The notes: generated from the letters alone by a model not told the origin. 64,000 nt of DNA from Roseivivax jejudonensis (GCF_900172265.1 NZ_FWFK01000001.1:930001-994000), one strand, 5' to 3'; positions 24,583 to 34,920 are shown, counted from the stretch's first letter. Program-made: numbers and translations.

Positions 24583-25116
24583 ATGAACGGATGCGCGATG
24601 CTTCATCGCCTCGAAAAGCTGTTGCTCGATCTCGCGGCGGTCGCGGTGATCGGCCTGGGTCTCCTGATTACCGCGCAGGTGGGTCTGCGGACCTTCGCCA
24701 ACAGCAGCATTCCCGACGCCATCGTCATGGTGCGCGAGCTGATGGTCGCGGCGATCGTGCTGCCGGCCGCCGCGGTGACGGCGAACCGCGCTCACATCGC
24801 GGTCGAGGTCGTGTCGAACAGGCTTCCGAGCCGCGCGCAGGACGCCCTTTTGATCTTCGGCACGATCGTCGGGCTGCTCGGGCTCCTGCCTTTGATCTAC
24901 GCGGGCTGGCGCGAGGCCTACGGGGCGATCGCCGAGGGCGGTTATTTCTTCGGCGACCTGAACCTGCCGCGCTGGCCCGGGCGGGTGATCTTCCTGTTCG
25001 GGATCACGCTGTGCTGGGTGCGGCTGGCGCTGATGCTGGCCACCGACCTGGGCCACTGGCGGCGGGGCGAGCCGATCCCTGCGGCCGAGCCCGTTCACCG
25101 CGTCGAGGAGGTCTGA
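24583..25116 (+). CDS. TRAP transporter small permease (DctQ family)
   Basis: 177 aa with four predicted membrane helices: about 18-38, 53-72, 93-113 and 138-158. The fold is that of the small DctQ subunit that joins DctM. A second ATG at 24598 (MLHRLEKLLLD) is the more likely start by similarity, since family members begin this way; the listed start adds five residues. dctM begins one base after the stop. Confidence 0.88.
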   Translation: MNGCAMLHRLEKLLLDLAAVAVIGLGLLITAQVGLRTFANSSIPDAIVMVRELMVAAIVLPAAAVTANRAHIAVEVVSNRLPSRAQDALLIFGTIVGLLGLLPLIYAGWREAYGAIAEGGYFFGDLNLPRWPGRVIFLFGITLCWVRLALMLATDLGHWRRGEPIPAAEPVHRVEEV

Positions 25117-25117
25117 G

Positions 25118-26455
25118 ATGGATCCCGCCGTCATCGGCTACGGCGCCTTCGCCGCCGTCATCGTGCTTCTGGCGCTGCGCGTGCCCATCGCCTTCGCGCT
25201 GGCCGGCGTGGCCAGCCTCGGGACGCTGCTCATCTTCGCCACGCGCACCGGCGACCTGATGCTCGAGCGGGCGATCCGGCCGACCACGAGCCTCGTCTTC
25301 TCCAACTCGTTCGACCTGATCCACAGCTACGACCTGTCGATGATCCCGCTCTTCGTTGCGCTCGGGCACATCGCCTACCGGGCCGAGATCACGACGCGCA
25401 TCTACCACGCCGCGCGGGTCTGGCTGGCGCCGGTGCCCGGCGGCGTCGCGATGGCGTCGGTTGTGGGCTGCGGAGGCTTTTCCGCGATCACCGGCTCATC
25501 CATCGCCTGTGCCTCGACCATGGGCCGGATCTGCGCGCCCGAAATGCTGCGCATGGGGTACGACAAGCGGCTGGCGACCGCCTCGGTCGCAGCGGGCGGC
25601 ACGCTCGGGTCGCTGATCCCGCCGTCGGTCCTCTTCATCATCTACGGCATCTTCACCGAGACCTCGATCTCGGCGCTCTTTCTCGCCGGCATCCTGCCCG
25701 GGATCCTGTCGCTCGCCGGGTTCCTGCTCGTGATCTTCGTCTGGGTCTCGCGCGATCCCGCCGCGGCGCCGCGCTACACCGACGCGATCAGCTTCGCGGA
25801 AAAGCGCGAGGCCGCGCTCGGCGCATGGCCGGCGGTGCTGCTCTTCGTGATCATCGTCGGCGGCATCTATGGCGGGATCTTCACCGCGACCGAGGCCGCC
25901 GCCATCTGCGTGAGCGCGGCCGTCCTGATCGGCTTCCTTCAGCGGCGGCTGAGCCTGCGCGGGCTCTGGGCCGCGGTGCGCGAAACCTGCCTGCAGACGA
26001 CCGCGATCTTTCTCATTGCCGCGGCGGCCAAGATCTTCGTGGCGTTCATCGCGCTCACCGGCGTCGCGGGCGACATCGTCGGCGCGGTGCAGGCGGCGGA
26101 GCTGTCCCCGGTGCTCCTGCTGACGGCCATTGCCCTCATCTACCTCGTGCTGGGGATGTTCCTCGATCCGATCGGGATCATGGTGCTGACGCTGCCGCTG
26201 ATGGTGCCGCTGGTCGAGACCTACGGCTTCGATCTGATCTGGTTCGGCGTCGTGGTCATCAAGCTTCTCGAGATCGGCCTCATCACCCCGCCGGTCGGGC
26301 TCAACGTCTTCGTCATCGCAGGCGTCGTGGGCCGGGAGGTCGGGATCGACCGGATCTTCTCGGGCATCCTGCGCTTTCTTTCGGTGGACGTGATCGTCCT
26401 GATCCTGATCATGGCGTTCCCGATCCTGTCGCTGCTCATTCCGGGGTCGATGTGA
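25118..26455 (+). CDS. TRAP transporter large permease (DctM family)
   Basis: 445 aa, 12 or so hydrophobic helices. Family landmarks: LRVPIAFALAGVASLG, GCGGFSAITGSSIACASTMGRI, GGTLGSLIPPSVLFIIYGIFTE, FTATEAAAICV and ITPPVGLNVFVIAGV. This is the ion-coupled transport channel that accepts solute from the binding protein. TGA overlaps the IclR gene's ATG by one base, so regulator and transporter are expressed together. Confidence 0.93.
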   Translation: MDPAVIGYGAFAAVIVLLALRVPIAFALAGVASLGTLLIFATRTGDLMLERAIRPTTSLVFSNSFDLIHSYDLSMIPLFVALGHIAYRAEITTRIYHAARVWLAPVPGGVAMASVVGCGGFSAITGSSIACASTMGRICAPEMLRMGYDKRLATASVAAGGTLGSLIPPSVLFIIYGIFTETSISALFLAGILPGILSLAGFLLVIFVWVSRDPAAAPRYTDAISFAEKREAALGAWPAVLLFVIIVGGIYGGIFTATEAAAICVSAAVLIGFLQRRLSLRGLWAAVRETCLQTTAIFLIAAAAKIFVAFIALTGVAGDIVGAVQAAELSPVLLLTAIALIYLVLGMFLDPIGIMVLTLPLMVPLVETYGFDLIWFGVVVIKLLEIGLITPPVGLNVFVIAGVVGREVGIDRIFSGILRFLSVDVIVLILIMAFPILSLLIPGSM

Positions 26456-27252
26456 TGACCGACGCGCCCGAAACCGATCGCCGCTTTGCCACCACGCTCG
26501 CGCGCGGGCTCGCCGTGCTGCGCGCGTTCCGGCCCTCGGACGACGGGCTGGGCAACGCGGAGATCGCGGCCCGGACCGGCCTGCCGAAATCCACGGTCTC
26601 GCGGCTGACCTTCACGCTGCAATCGCTGGGCTACCTTTCGCACACGCGGCGCGGCGACCGCTATCGGCCCGGGCCCGCGCTGATGGCGCTCGGCAACGTC
26701 GCGGCGTCGTCGCTGTCGTTCATGGAACTGGCCGGCGGCCCGATGCAGCGGCTCGCCGACGAAACCGGCACTCTGTCCCTGATCCTCGTGCGCGACGGCG
26801 CGAAGCTTCTGATCGTGAAGACGTGGCGCCCGCGCGACGTCGCCTCCCTCTGGCTCGAGGTGGGGCACCGTCTGCCGCTCGGCGGCACGTCATCGGGGCA
26901 CGCAATGCTCGCCGCGCTGCCCGACGACGCCTTCGACGAGGTCGTCGCCGCCGACGAGCGGCTCGCAGAGGGCCGCGGCGCGGAGATCCGCAAGACAGCC
27001 TACGCGCAGCTGGTGACGGGCGGATTCGTCGTCGCGCCGCCCGAGGCGTACTACACTCCGAACATCGCGGCGGTGTCCAAGCCGTTTCACGCCCACGACC
27101 TGAACGAGCCCGTGGTCTTTTCCTGCGGCGCGATGCCGAAGGACCTGAGCCAGGAGCGGATCCGCACCGAGGTCGGACCGAAGCTCGCTCACACGGTGCA
27201 GGGGCTGGAACGGATGCTGGGCCAGAGCTCGGCCATCGCCATGCGCGGATGA
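26455..27252 (+). CDS. IclR-family transcription regulator
   Basis: 265 aa. N-terminal winged helix (TLARGLAVLRAF, then GNAEIAARTGLPKSTVSRLTFTL) and a C-terminal ligand-binding domain with LPLGGTSSGHAMLAALP. IclR proteins control catabolic operons for aromatic or dicarboxylic compounds. Start chosen at the ATG overlapping the dctM stop. It sits between transport and beta-oxidation genes, so it is the likely controller of the whole cluster, possibly through the palindromes near 23437-23467. Confidence 0.92.
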   Translation: MTDAPETDRRFATTLARGLAVLRAFRPSDDGLGNAEIAARTGLPKSTVSRLTFTLQSLGYLSHTRRGDRYRPGPALMALGNVAASSLSFMELAGGPMQRLADETGTLSLILVRDGAKLLIVKTWRPRDVASLWLEVGHRLPLGGTSSGHAMLAALPDDAFDEVVAADERLAEGRGAEIRKTAYAQLVTGGFVVAPPEAYYTPNIAAVSKPFHAHDLNEPVVFSCGAMPKDLSQERIRTEVGPKLAHTVQGLERMLGQSSAIAMRG

Positions 27253-27295
27253 GGAACAGACACGACATGACGAAACCAACCCAAGCGGAGATCCG

Positions 27296-29389
27296 ATGAC
27301 CGAACCCGTCCGCTACGAAACGGAGGGCGAGATCGCCCTCATCACCATCGACAACCCGCCGGTGAACGCGCTCGGCCATGCCGTGCGGCAGGGCCTCGTC
27401 GCCGCGATCGAGCGGTTCGAGGAAGACGACGCGCGCATCGCGGTCCTGCTCGGCGCCGGCCGGCTGTTTCTCGGGGGCGCCGATATCTCCGAGTTCGGCA
27501 AGCCGCCGCAGGATCCGTGGTTGCCAGAGGTGGTGAACCGGATCGAGGACTGCACCAAACCGGTGGTCGCCGCGATCCACGGCGCCGCGCTCGGCGGCGG
27601 TCTGGAGGTCGCGCTCGGATGCCACTACCGCGTTGCGCTGCCGGGAACGAAGCTCGGCCTGCCGGAAGTCACGCTGGGCATCCTGCCCGGGGCCGGCGGC
27701 ACGCAGCGGACGCCGCGCCTGACCGGCATGGCGAAGGCGCTCGAGATGATCACCAGCGGCGTGCCAATCGGCCCCGACGACGCGCTGGCCTCCGGGCTGA
27801 TCGATCGGATCGGTGACGGCGACGCGCCCTCGGCCGGCATTGCCTTCGCGACCGACCTGCTTTCCGACGGGGCCGAGCGACGCCCGGTCGGCGCGTTGCC
27901 GCGCCCGACGGCGGACGCCGAGGCAGTGGCGGCGACCGAAGCCACGCTCGAGAAACGGGCCCGCGGTCTCGTCGCACCACAACACGCGATGCGCGCGGTA
28001 ATCGCAGCGTCGGAACATGATCTCGAGGCCGGGCTGGCCGAAGAGCGCCGGCTCTTCAACGAACTGATGGAGACACCGCAGCGCGAGGGGCTGATCCATG
28101 CCTTCTTCCTCGAGCGCAAGGTGTCGCAGCTGCCCGAGATCGACGGTGTGTCGCCGCGCGAGGTCGGTCATGTCGGCGTGATCGGCGGCGGCACGATGGG
28201 CGCGGGCATCGCGACCGCGGCGTTGCTGTCGGGCCTGCGCGTGACGCTGATCGAGCGCGACACGGCCGCCGCCGACAAAGCCCGTGCGACGATCGAGAAG
28301 AACCTCGCCGGCGCCGTCAAGCGCGGCAAGCTCGCCGAGGACAAGCGCGACGAGATCCTCTCGGACGCCTTCGCGACAGGCACCGATCACGCGGCCCTGT
28401 CGGACGCCGACCTCGCCATCGAGGCGGTGTTCGAGTCGATGGAGGTGAAGCGCGAGGTCTTCGAAGCGCTCGACGCGGTGATGAAACCGGGCGCGATTCT
28501 CGCGACGAACACCTCCTACCTCGACGTGAACGAGATCGCGGCGGCCACGAAACGGCCCGCCGATGTGATCGGGCTTCACTTCTTCTCGCCCGCGCACGTG
28601 ATGAAGCTCCTGGAGGTCGTCGTCGCCGACCAAACCGCGGCAGACGTCACCGCCACGGCCTTCGCGCTGGCCAAGCGCCTGCGCAAGATCGCCGTGCGGG
28701 CCGGCGTCTGCGACGGCTTCATCGGCAACCGGATGCTGTCGCACTATCGGGGCGCGGCAGACCGTCTGGTCCTGATGGGCGCGTCGCCGTTTCAGATCGA
28801 CCGCGCACTGACCGAGTTCGGCTTCGCCATGGGGCCCTTCGCGGTGGCGGACCTCGCCGGCCTCGACATCGGCTTCATGACGCGCGAGCGGAAGGCCGCG
28901 ACCCGCGATCGGCGCGATGTCGTTCCGACATGGGCGGATGAGCTCTATCACCTCGGCCGGCTCGGCCAGAAAACCGGGCGCGGCTACTACATTTACGAGG
29001 ACGGCGCGCGCGGCGGCACACCGGACCCAGAGGTCGAGACGCTGATCGCCAAGGCCCGTGAGGACGCCGGCATCACCCCGCGCGAGGTCACCGACGACGA
29101 GATCGTGCGGCGGTACATGGCCGCGATGGTCAACGAGGGCGCCCGCGTCGTGGGGGAGGGCATCGCCCGACGGCCGCTGGACGTGGATGCGGTCAAGCTC
29201 TTCGGATACGGCTTTCCGCGCTATCGCGGCGGACCGATGAAATGGGCCGACATGCAGGGCCTCGACGGCCTGCTCGGCGACATCCGTGCCTGGGAGGCGA
29301 ACGATCCGTTCTTCTGGGCGCCGGCCCCGCTTCTCGAGACGCTGGTCTCGGACAACCGCAATTTCGACAGCCTGAACGACCGGGCCTGA
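27296..29389 (+). CDS. Bifunctional enoyl-CoA hydratase / 3-hydroxyacyl-CoA dehydrogenase (FadJ/PimF type)
   Basis: 697 aa. Residues 1-190: crotonase domain with [17 protein letters not shown] and [16 protein letters not shown]. From about 295: NAD-binding [13 protein letters not shown], then [11 protein letters not shown] and [18 protein letters not shown], and a C-terminal dehydrogenase domain with [10 protein letters not shown] and [13 protein letters not shown]. It hydrates enoyl-CoA and oxidises the 3-hydroxyacyl-CoA. The first gene of an enzyme run matching the R. palustris pim set. The family usually has about 700 residues. Eleven bases to the thiolase gene. Confidence 0.93.
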   Translation: MTEPVRYETEGEIALITIDNPPVNALGHAVRQGLVAAIERFEEDDARIAVLLGAGRLFLGGADISEFGKPPQDPWLPEVVNRIEDCTKPVVAAIHGAALGGGLEVALGCHYRVALPGTKLGLPEVTLGILPGAGGTQRTPRLTGMAKALEMITSGVPIGPDDALASGLIDRIGDGDAPSAGIAFATDLLSDGAERRPVGALPRPTADAEAVAATEATLEKRARGLVAPQHAMRAVIAASEHDLEAGLAEERRLFNELMETPQREGLIHAFFLERKVSQLPEIDGVSPREVGHVGVIGGGTMGAGIATAALLSGLRVTLIERDTAAADKARATIEKNLAGAVKRGKLAEDKRDEILSDAFATGTDHAALSDADLAIEAVFESMEVKREVFEALDAVMKPGAILATNTSYLDVNEIAAATKRPADVIGLHFFSPAHVMKLLEVVVADQTAADVTATAFALAKRLRKIAVRAGVCDGFIGNRMLSHYRGAADRLVLMGASPFQIDRALTEFGFAMGPFAVADLAGLDIGFMTRERKAATRDRRDVVPTWADELYHLGRLGQKTGRGYYIYEDGARGGTPDPEVETLIAKAREDAGITPREVTDDEIVRRYMAAMVNEGARVVGEGIARRPLDVDAVKLFGYGFPRYRGGPMKWADMQGLDGLLGDIRAWEANDPFFWAPAPLLETLVSDNRNFDSLNDRA

Positions 29390-29399
29390 GGAGACCGCC

Positions 29400-30578
29400 A
29401 TGAAAGACGCCGTCCTCGTCTCCGTCGCCCGCACCGCCATCGGCAAGGCGGCGCGCGGCACCTTCAACATCACCCACGGCACCGATCTCGTCGGTCACAC
29501 CGCCGCCGCCGCGGTCGAGCGTGCGGGGCTGGACCCCGCGCTGATCGAGGATTCGATCTGGGGCTGCGGCTATCCGCAGGGCGTGACGGGCCGCAACATC
29601 GCCCGGCAGGCGGTGATCCGCGCCGGGCTTCCCGTCACCGTGGCGGGAACCACGGTCAATCGCTTCTGCGCCTCGGGCCTGCAGGCCATCGCGATGGGCG
29701 GGCACATGATCGGCGCCGAGGGTGCACGCGCGGTGCTTGTCGGCGGCGTCGAATCCATCTCGGGCGTGCAGCCGCCACCCGACGAGTCGCCGAGCGACTG
29801 GATCATGGAGCACAAGCCGGACCTTTACCTGCCGATGATCGACACCGCCGACATCGTCGCCGAACGCTACGGGATCTCTCGGCAGGCGCAGGACGAACTG
29901 GGCTACCAGTCCCAGATGCGGACCGCCGCCGCGCAGGAGGCCGGACGCTTCGACGACGAGATCGTGCCGATGACCGTGACAAAGGCGGTCAAGAACAAGG
30001 AAACCGGAGAGGTGACCCACGAGGAGGTCACCATCGCGCAGGACGAGTGCAACCGCCCGTCGACCACGCTCGACGGCCTGCAAAAGCTCCAGCCCGTGCG
30101 CGGCGAAGGCAAGTACATCACCGCCGGCAACGCCTCGCAGCTATCCGACGGCGCCGCCGCGCTCGTGATGATGGACGCCGACGAGGCTGCGCGCGCGGGC
30201 CTGGCGCCGCTCGGCCGCTTCGCCGGCTTTGCCGTCGCCGGCTGCGAGCCCGACGAGATGGGCATCGGCCCCGTCTACGCCGTGCCGCGCCTGCTGGAGC
30301 GCGCCGGGCTGAAGGTCTCCGACATCGACCTGTGGGAGCTGAACGAGGCCTTCGCGAGCCAGGCGCTCTATTGCCGTGACGCGCTCGGCATCGACAACGA
30401 CATCCTGAACGTCGACGGCGGCTCCATCGCCGTGGGTCACCCCTTCGGCATGACCGGTGCGCGGATGACCGGCCACCTGATGATGGAGGGCCGCCGCCGC
30501 GGCGCGAAGTGGGGCGTCGTGACCATGTGCGTGGGCGGCGGCCAGGGGGCCGCGGGCCTGTTCGAGATCTACAGCTGA
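29400..30578 (+). CDS. Acyl-CoA thiolase (acetyl-CoA C-acyltransferase)
   Basis: 392 aa thiolase. Nucleophilic C90 in [15 protein letters not shown]; His in [16 protein letters not shown]; second Cys in [11 protein letters not shown]. It cleaves 3-ketoacyl-CoA with CoA to release acetyl-CoA, the last step of each beta-oxidation round. Ribosome-binding site GAGGAGA just before the ATG. Its position in the cluster matches PimB. Confidence 0.94.
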   Translation: MKDAVLVSVARTAIGKAARGTFNITHGTDLVGHTAAAAVERAGLDPALIEDSIWGCGYPQGVTGRNIARQAVIRAGLPVTVAGTTVNRFCASGLQAIAMGGHMIGAEGARAVLVGGVESISGVQPPPDESPSDWIMEHKPDLYLPMIDTADIVAERYGISRQAQDELGYQSQMRTAAAQEAGRFDDEIVPMTVTKAVKNKETGEVTHEEVTIAQDECNRPSTTLDGLQKLQPVRGEGKYITAGNASQLSDGAAALVMMDADEAARAGLAPLGRFAGFAVAGCEPDEMGIGPVYAVPRLLERAGLKVSDIDLWELNEAFASQALYCRDALGIDNDILNVDGGSIAVGHPFGMTGARMTGHLMMEGRRRGAKWGVVTMCVGGGQGAAGLFEIYS

Positions 30579-30614
30579 TCGCGCCAGCGACGGCACACAA
30601 GAGAGGAGCAAGCG

Positions 30615-31811
30615 ATGGACCTCGCCTACACCGATGATCAGAAGGCGTTTCGCGACGAGGTGCGGAGCTTTCTCGACGAGAAACTCCCCAAGCGTCTGTC
30701 CGACAAGGTCGCTTCCGGCAAGCGCCTGACCAAGGCCGACTACGAGGAATGGCACGCCATCCTTCATGACAAGGGCTGGCTTGGCGTGACCTGGCCCAAG
30801 GAGCACGGCGGCACCGGGTGGGACGCCGTCGAGCGCCACATCTTCGAGATGGAAACCACGCGGGCGAACGCCCCGCGGATCGTTCCCTTCGGCATCAACA
30901 TGCTCGGCCCGGTGCTGATGAAGTTCGGCTCCGACGAGCAGAAGGCGCATTACCTGCCGCGCATCCTCGACGGGTCGGACTGGTGGTGCCAGGGCTATTC
31001 CGAGCCCGGGGCCGGATCGGACCTCGCGTCACTCAAATGCAGCGCGGAGCGGGACGGCGACCACTACATCGTCAACGGCCAGAAGACGTGGACCACGCTC
31101 GGCCAGCACGCCAACATGATCTTCTGCCTCGTGCGCACCTCGAAGGAGGGCAAGCCGCAGGAGGGAATCTCGTTCCTGCTGATCGACATGGACAGCCCCG
31201 GCGTGTCGGTCCGGCCGATCGTGCTGATCGACGGCGAAGCCGAGGTGAACGAGGTCTGGTTCGACAACGTGAAGGTCCCCGCCGAGAACCTCGTCGGTGA
31301 GGAGAACAAGGGCTGGACCTACGCCAAGTACCTGCTGACCCACGAGCGCACCAACATCGCCGGCGTCGGCTTCTCGACCGCCGCGCTGGCCTCGCTCAAG
31401 CGGATCGCCGGGCTCGAGATGCAGGACGGCAAGCCGCTGATCGAGAACCCGCTCTTCGCCGCCAAGGTCGCGCAGGTCGAGATCGACCTGATGGCGATGG
31501 CCACCACCAACCTGCGGGTCGTCGCCGCAGCGGCCGCCGGCCAGGCGCCCGGGCCCGAAAGCTCCATGCTCAAGATCAAGGGCACGGTGATCCGCCAGGA
31601 GATCAATCACCTGACCCGCCGCGCCGTGGGCCCCTACGCCCTTCCCTTCGTGTCCGAAGCGCTCGAGGACGGCTCCAACGTCGAACCCGTCGGGCCGGAC
31701 TACGCGCTGCCGGCGGTGCAGAGCTACTTCAACAACCGCAAACTCTCGATCTACGGCGGGTCGAACGAGGTCCAGCGCGGCATCATCACCAAGGCCATCC
31801 TCGAGCTGTGA
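30615..31811 (+). CDS. Acyl-CoA dehydrogenase, large subunit type (PimC-like)
   Basis: 398 aa acyl-CoA dehydrogenase: GYSEPGAGSDLASLKC and NGQKTWTTLGQHANMIF are FAD-binding landmarks, and YGGSNEVQRGI closes the chain. The usual C-terminal catalytic Glu (YEG) is Gly here. E244 in LLTHERTNIAG sits where isovaleryl- and long-chain-type enzymes keep their base, so it is probably catalytic. With the next gene it forms the pair annotated elsewhere as pimeloyl-CoA dehydrogenase large and small subunits. GAGGAG precedes the start. Confidence 0.9.
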   Translation: MDLAYTDDQKAFRDEVRSFLDEKLPKRLSDKVASGKRLTKADYEEWHAILHDKGWLGVTWPKEHGGTGWDAVERHIFEMETTRANAPRIVPFGINMLGPVLMKFGSDEQKAHYLPRILDGSDWWCQGYSEPGAGSDLASLKCSAERDGDHYIVNGQKTWTTLGQHANMIFCLVRTSKEGKPQEGISFLLIDMDSPGVSVRPIVLIDGEAEVNEVWFDNVKVPAENLVGEENKGWTYAKYLLTHERTNIAGVGFSTAALASLKRIAGLEMQDGKPLIENPLFAAKVAQVEIDLMAMATTNLRVVAAAAAGQAPGPESSMLKIKGTVIRQEINHLTRRAVGPYALPFVSEALEDGSNVEPVGPDYALPAVQSYFNNRKLSIYGGSNEVQRGIITKAILEL

Positions 31812-31836
31812 TCCCGCGATACCCGGAGAATACCGA

Positions 31837-32970
31837 ATGAATTTCGAATTGACCGACGAGAGGCAGATGCTGCAGGACAGCCTGCGGCGCTACCTCTCCG
31901 ACACCGTCACGCCCGAGCTTCTGCACAAGGCGACCGAGGCCGGATCCGGGCACAGCGACACGCTGTGGCAGGGCCTGTCCGAGATGGGCGTATCCGGCGC
32001 GCTGTTTTCCGAAGACGACGGCGGGTTCGGCGGCACCGGCTTCGACCTGAGCGTCGTGTTCGAGGAAATGGGCCGCGTCGGCGCGTTCGAGCCGCTGATC
32101 GAAAGCGGGATCCTCGCCGGCGGCCTGATCGCCGCGCTCGGCTCCGACGCGCAGAAGGCGCTGATCGAGGAGATCGTCGCCGGCGGGACGATCCTGACCC
32201 TCGCCCACGGCGAGCCCGGCAGCCGCTACGACCTCGCCCATGTCGAGACGCAGGCAACCGCGACCGACGACGGCTACACGCTGTCTGGTCGCAAGAGTCT
32301 CGTGATGGCCGCCTCCGCCGCCTCGCACGCGGTGGTCAGCGCGCGCACCTCCGGCGACCGGCGCGACGCGGCCGGCATCTCGCTGTTTCTCGTGCCCCTC
32401 GACGCCGACGGGCTCGAGATCCGCGACTACCCGATGAATGGTGGGGGCCGCGCGGCGGAACTCGCACTGACCGACGTGACGCTGCCCGCCGATGCCCGCA
32501 TCGGACCGGAGGGCGATGCCCACGCAGCGCTCGAAACCGCGCAGGCCCGCGCCATCTGTGCGCAATGCGCCGAGGCGGTCGGTCTTATGGACGCGATCAA
32601 GGACCTGACCGTCGGCTACCTGCAGCAGCGGCGGCAGTTCGGGCAGCCCATCGGCAAGTTCCAGGCGCTCCAGCACCGCATGGCGGACCTCTTGATCGAG
32701 ATCGAGCAGGCGCGCTCGGCTGTGATCAATCTCGCCGGTCATCTCGAGGCACCGCGCACCGACCGCGAGCGCCATGTCAGCGCCGCCAAGAATCTCGTCG
32801 GCCGCACCGCGAAGCTCGTGGTCGAGGAGTCGATCCAGATGCACGGCGGTATCGGCATGACGATGGAATATGCGCTCGGTCACCTCGCCAAGCGCCTGAC
32901 GATGATCGATCACCGCTTCGGCGACGCCGACTGGCATCTCGAGCGCTTCATCCGCCTCGCCGCGGCATGA
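31837..32970 (+). CDS. Acyl-CoA dehydrogenase, small subunit type (PimD-like)
   Basis: 377 aa, dehydrogenase fold but diverged: MNFELTDERQMLQDSLRRYL at the start, LQQRRQFGQPIGKFQALQH in the middle and QMHGGIGMTMEYALG at the end. The C-terminal YEG glutamate is absent and no substitute is obvious, so it may be a structural partner of the preceding subunit in a heteromer. Pairing of two such genes is typical of dicarboxyl-CoA and sterol-side-chain dehydrogenases. Overlaps the thioesterase start (ATGA). Confidence 0.88.
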   Translation: MNFELTDERQMLQDSLRRYLSDTVTPELLHKATEAGSGHSDTLWQGLSEMGVSGALFSEDDGGFGGTGFDLSVVFEEMGRVGAFEPLIESGILAGGLIAALGSDAQKALIEEIVAGGTILTLAHGEPGSRYDLAHVETQATATDDGYTLSGRKSLVMAASAASHAVVSARTSGDRRDAAGISLFLVPLDADGLEIRDYPMNGGGRAAELALTDVTLPADARIGPEGDAHAALETAQARAICAQCAEAVGLMDAIKDLTVGYLQQRRQFGQPIGKFQALQHRMADLLIEIEQARSAVINLAGHLEAPRTDRERHVSAAKNLVGRTAKLVVEESIQMHGGIGMTMEYALGHLAKRLTMIDHRFGDADWHLERFIRLAAA

Positions 32971-33371
32971 GCGTGATCGCCGACGAGACCGGCGCACAAC
33001 GCGCGCTCGGCTACGTCATCGACGTGGGCGACCCCGAGAGCGCGCGCTGCTGGCTCGACGTGACCGAGGCGCACACCAACCGCCACGATGTCCTGCACGG
33101 CGGCATCGCCTCGCTTCTGCTCGACAGCGCCATGGGCGCCACCGGATCGCTCACGGTCGATCCCGCCGGGCGCGCGCCGTTTCTCACGGTCTCGCTCACG
33201 ACCCAGTTCCTCACGCCGGCCCGCGCGGGTGAACGGGTGACCGCCGTGGGCCGGATCACCGGCGGCGGGCGGTCGCTGCTCTTCATCGCGGGCGAGCTTC
33301 GCGCGGACACCGGCACGCTGGTCGCCAGCGCCACTGGCGTTTTCAAGCGCGTGCCCGACCGGACTGGCTGA
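32967..33371 (+). CDS. PaaI-type hotdog thioesterase
   Basis: 134 aa hotdog-fold protein. The segment TNRHDVLHGGIASLLLDSAMG is the PaaI/thioesterase 4 signature, with the catalytic Asp in LLLDSAMG; later LTTQFLTPARAGERVTAVGRI is family-like. It hydrolyses acyl-CoA, probably dead-end intermediates, to free CoA. ATG overlaps the stop of the preceding dehydrogenase gene; a longer reading from 31965 is a shadow frame. Co-transcribed with the beta-oxidation genes. Confidence 0.9.
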   Translation: MSVIADETGAQRALGYVIDVGDPESARCWLDVTEAHTNRHDVLHGGIASLLLDSAMGATGSLTVDPAGRAPFLTVSLTTQFLTPARAGERVTAVGRITGGGRSLLFIAGELRADTGTLVASATGVFKRVPDRTG

Positions 33372-33406
33372 GACGACCGACGTCGAAGCATCGGAGGATC
33401 AAAAAC

Positions 33407-34909
33407 GTGAATACCGAACGCATACACGAGATGCTCGACAGAAATGCAGCGTCGCGGCCTGAGGCGGCGGCCATCGTCGATACCGACGGCCGGGTCGTAT
33501 CCTGGGCGACGTATGCCGCTCTCTCGCACGAGATGGCGGAGCACATGCAGGCCGCCGGTCTCGCCGCCACCGACCGCGTCCTGATCGTTGCCGAGAACTG
33601 CCTCGCCGCCGCCGCCGCGATCTTCGGCGCGAGCCGCATCGGCGCCATCGCGGTGCCCGTCAACGCGCGCATGACCAGCCCGGAACTCGACCGCATCAGC
33701 GCACATGCCGATCCCGCGCTCGTCCTCTACACGAGCCACGTCTCCCCGGAGGCAGCCGCCCACGCCGCCGCCGCGCGTGCGGCGTCCCATCCCACCGGTG
33801 CCGGCGCGCTTCACGCAATGGCCCGCGGCGGCAGCGCGGAGCCGGGGGCCGAGGACGTCGCGGTCCTGCTCTACACCACGGGCACCACGGGCGACCCGAA
33901 GGGCGTCATGCTGACCCACGCCAATCTCGGATTCGCCGCCCGCGCCTCGGCCGAGCTGCGCGCGATGACCCCGGCCGACAGGATCTATGGCGCCTTGCCG
34001 ATCACCCACGTCTTCGGCCTCGCCTCTATGCTCATGGCCGGGGCCCATGCCGGCACGGCGATCGAGCTTGCCGCGCGCTTCCGGCCTGCCGCGCTCCACG
34101 ACGCGCTGCGCGCCGGCATCACCGTCCTGCCGGCCGTACCGCAGATGCACGCGCTGCTGATGGCCCATGCCGCCGAACACGGGCACGCCCGGCTCGAAGA
34201 CGCGGCGTTGCGCTACGTCTCCTCCGGCGCGGCGCCGCTCGATCCGGCGTGGAAGCGCAAGGCCGAGGCGTTCTACGGCCTTCCGCTGCAGAACGGCTAC
34301 GGCATGACCGAGAGCACCGCCGGATCCTCGGGCACCCGCAACCCGATCGGCTCGCCCGACACCAGCGTCGGCCCGCCGCTGCCGGGCGTGGAGGTCGCCA
34401 TCGATGACAGCCTGGGCGCCGAGCCCGGCACCGGCGAGGTCCTGACCCGGGGACCGCACGTGATGAAGGGATATTTCCGCAATCCCGACGCCACAGCCGC
34501 GGCGCTCCGCGACGGCTGGCTGCACACAGGGGACCTCGGCCGGATCGATGCCGAGGGTCGGCTGCACATCGTCGGCCGCGCGAAGGAGCTCATCATTCGC
34601 GGCGGCTTCAACGTCTACCCGCCCGAGGTCGAGGCCGCGCTCAACGACCATCCCCAAGTGGTGCAATCCGCCGTGATCGGCCGCCCGCGCGCCGGCTCCG
34701 AGGACATTCTCGCCTTCGTGCAATGCGCCGCGCCGGCCCCGGACCCCGAGGAACTGCGCAGCTTCGCGTCCGCGCGCCTCTCGGCCTACAAGCGCCCCAC
34801 GCACATCCTCGTCGTGGACACCCTGCCTGCCGCACCCTCGGGCAAGGTGCTCAAGCACAAGCTCTTGGCACACTTCGCGGACCGCCTCGACCACGGCGCG
34901 CCGGGCTGA
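33407..34909 (+). CDS. Acyl-CoA synthetase, AMP-binding family (PimA-like)
   Basis: 500 aa starting at GTG behind GGAGGA. Adenylate-forming motifs: LLYTTGTTGDPKGVMLTH (P loop), QNGYGMTEST, DGWLHTGDLGRID and C-terminal APSGKVLKHKL with the catalytic Lys. It activates a carboxylic acid with ATP and CoA. As last gene of the cluster it would feed the imported acid into beta-oxidation. Chain length preference cannot be read from the sequence. Convergent with trpS, separated by a hairpin repeat. Confidence 0.92.
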   Translation: MNTERIHEMLDRNAASRPEAAAIVDTDGRVVSWATYAALSHEMAEHMQAAGLAATDRVLIVAENCLAAAAAIFGASRIGAIAVPVNARMTSPELDRISAHADPALVLYTSHVSPEAAAHAAAARAASHPTGAGALHAMARGGSAEPGAEDVAVLLYTTGTTGDPKGVMLTHANLGFAARASAELRAMTPADRIYGALPITHVFGLASMLMAGAHAGTAIELAARFRPAALHDALRAGITVLPAVPQMHALLMAHAAEHGHARLEDAALRYVSSGAAPLDPAWKRKAEAFYGLPLQNGYGMTESTAGSSGTRNPIGSPDTSVGPPLPGVEVAIDDSLGAEPGTGEVLTRGPHVMKGYFRNPDATAAALRDGWLHTGDLGRIDAEGRLHIVGRAKELIIRGGFNVYPPEVEAALNDHPQVVQSAVIGRPRAGSEDILAFVQCAAPAPDPEELRSFASARLSAYKRPTHILVVDTLPAAPSGKVLKHKLLAHFADRLDHGAPG

Positions 34910-34920
34910 CCGCACCCCCT

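Noticed and set aside
23458-25134. Minus-strand open frame opposite the first TRAP genes
   Set aside because: Mirror of the dctP/dctQ codon bias; no ribosome-binding site or domain.
26720-29482. Minus-strand open frame of 920 codons opposite the hydratase/dehydrogenase gene
   Set aside because: Antisense shadow; composition biased and no recognisable domain, while the plus strand is a complete enzyme.
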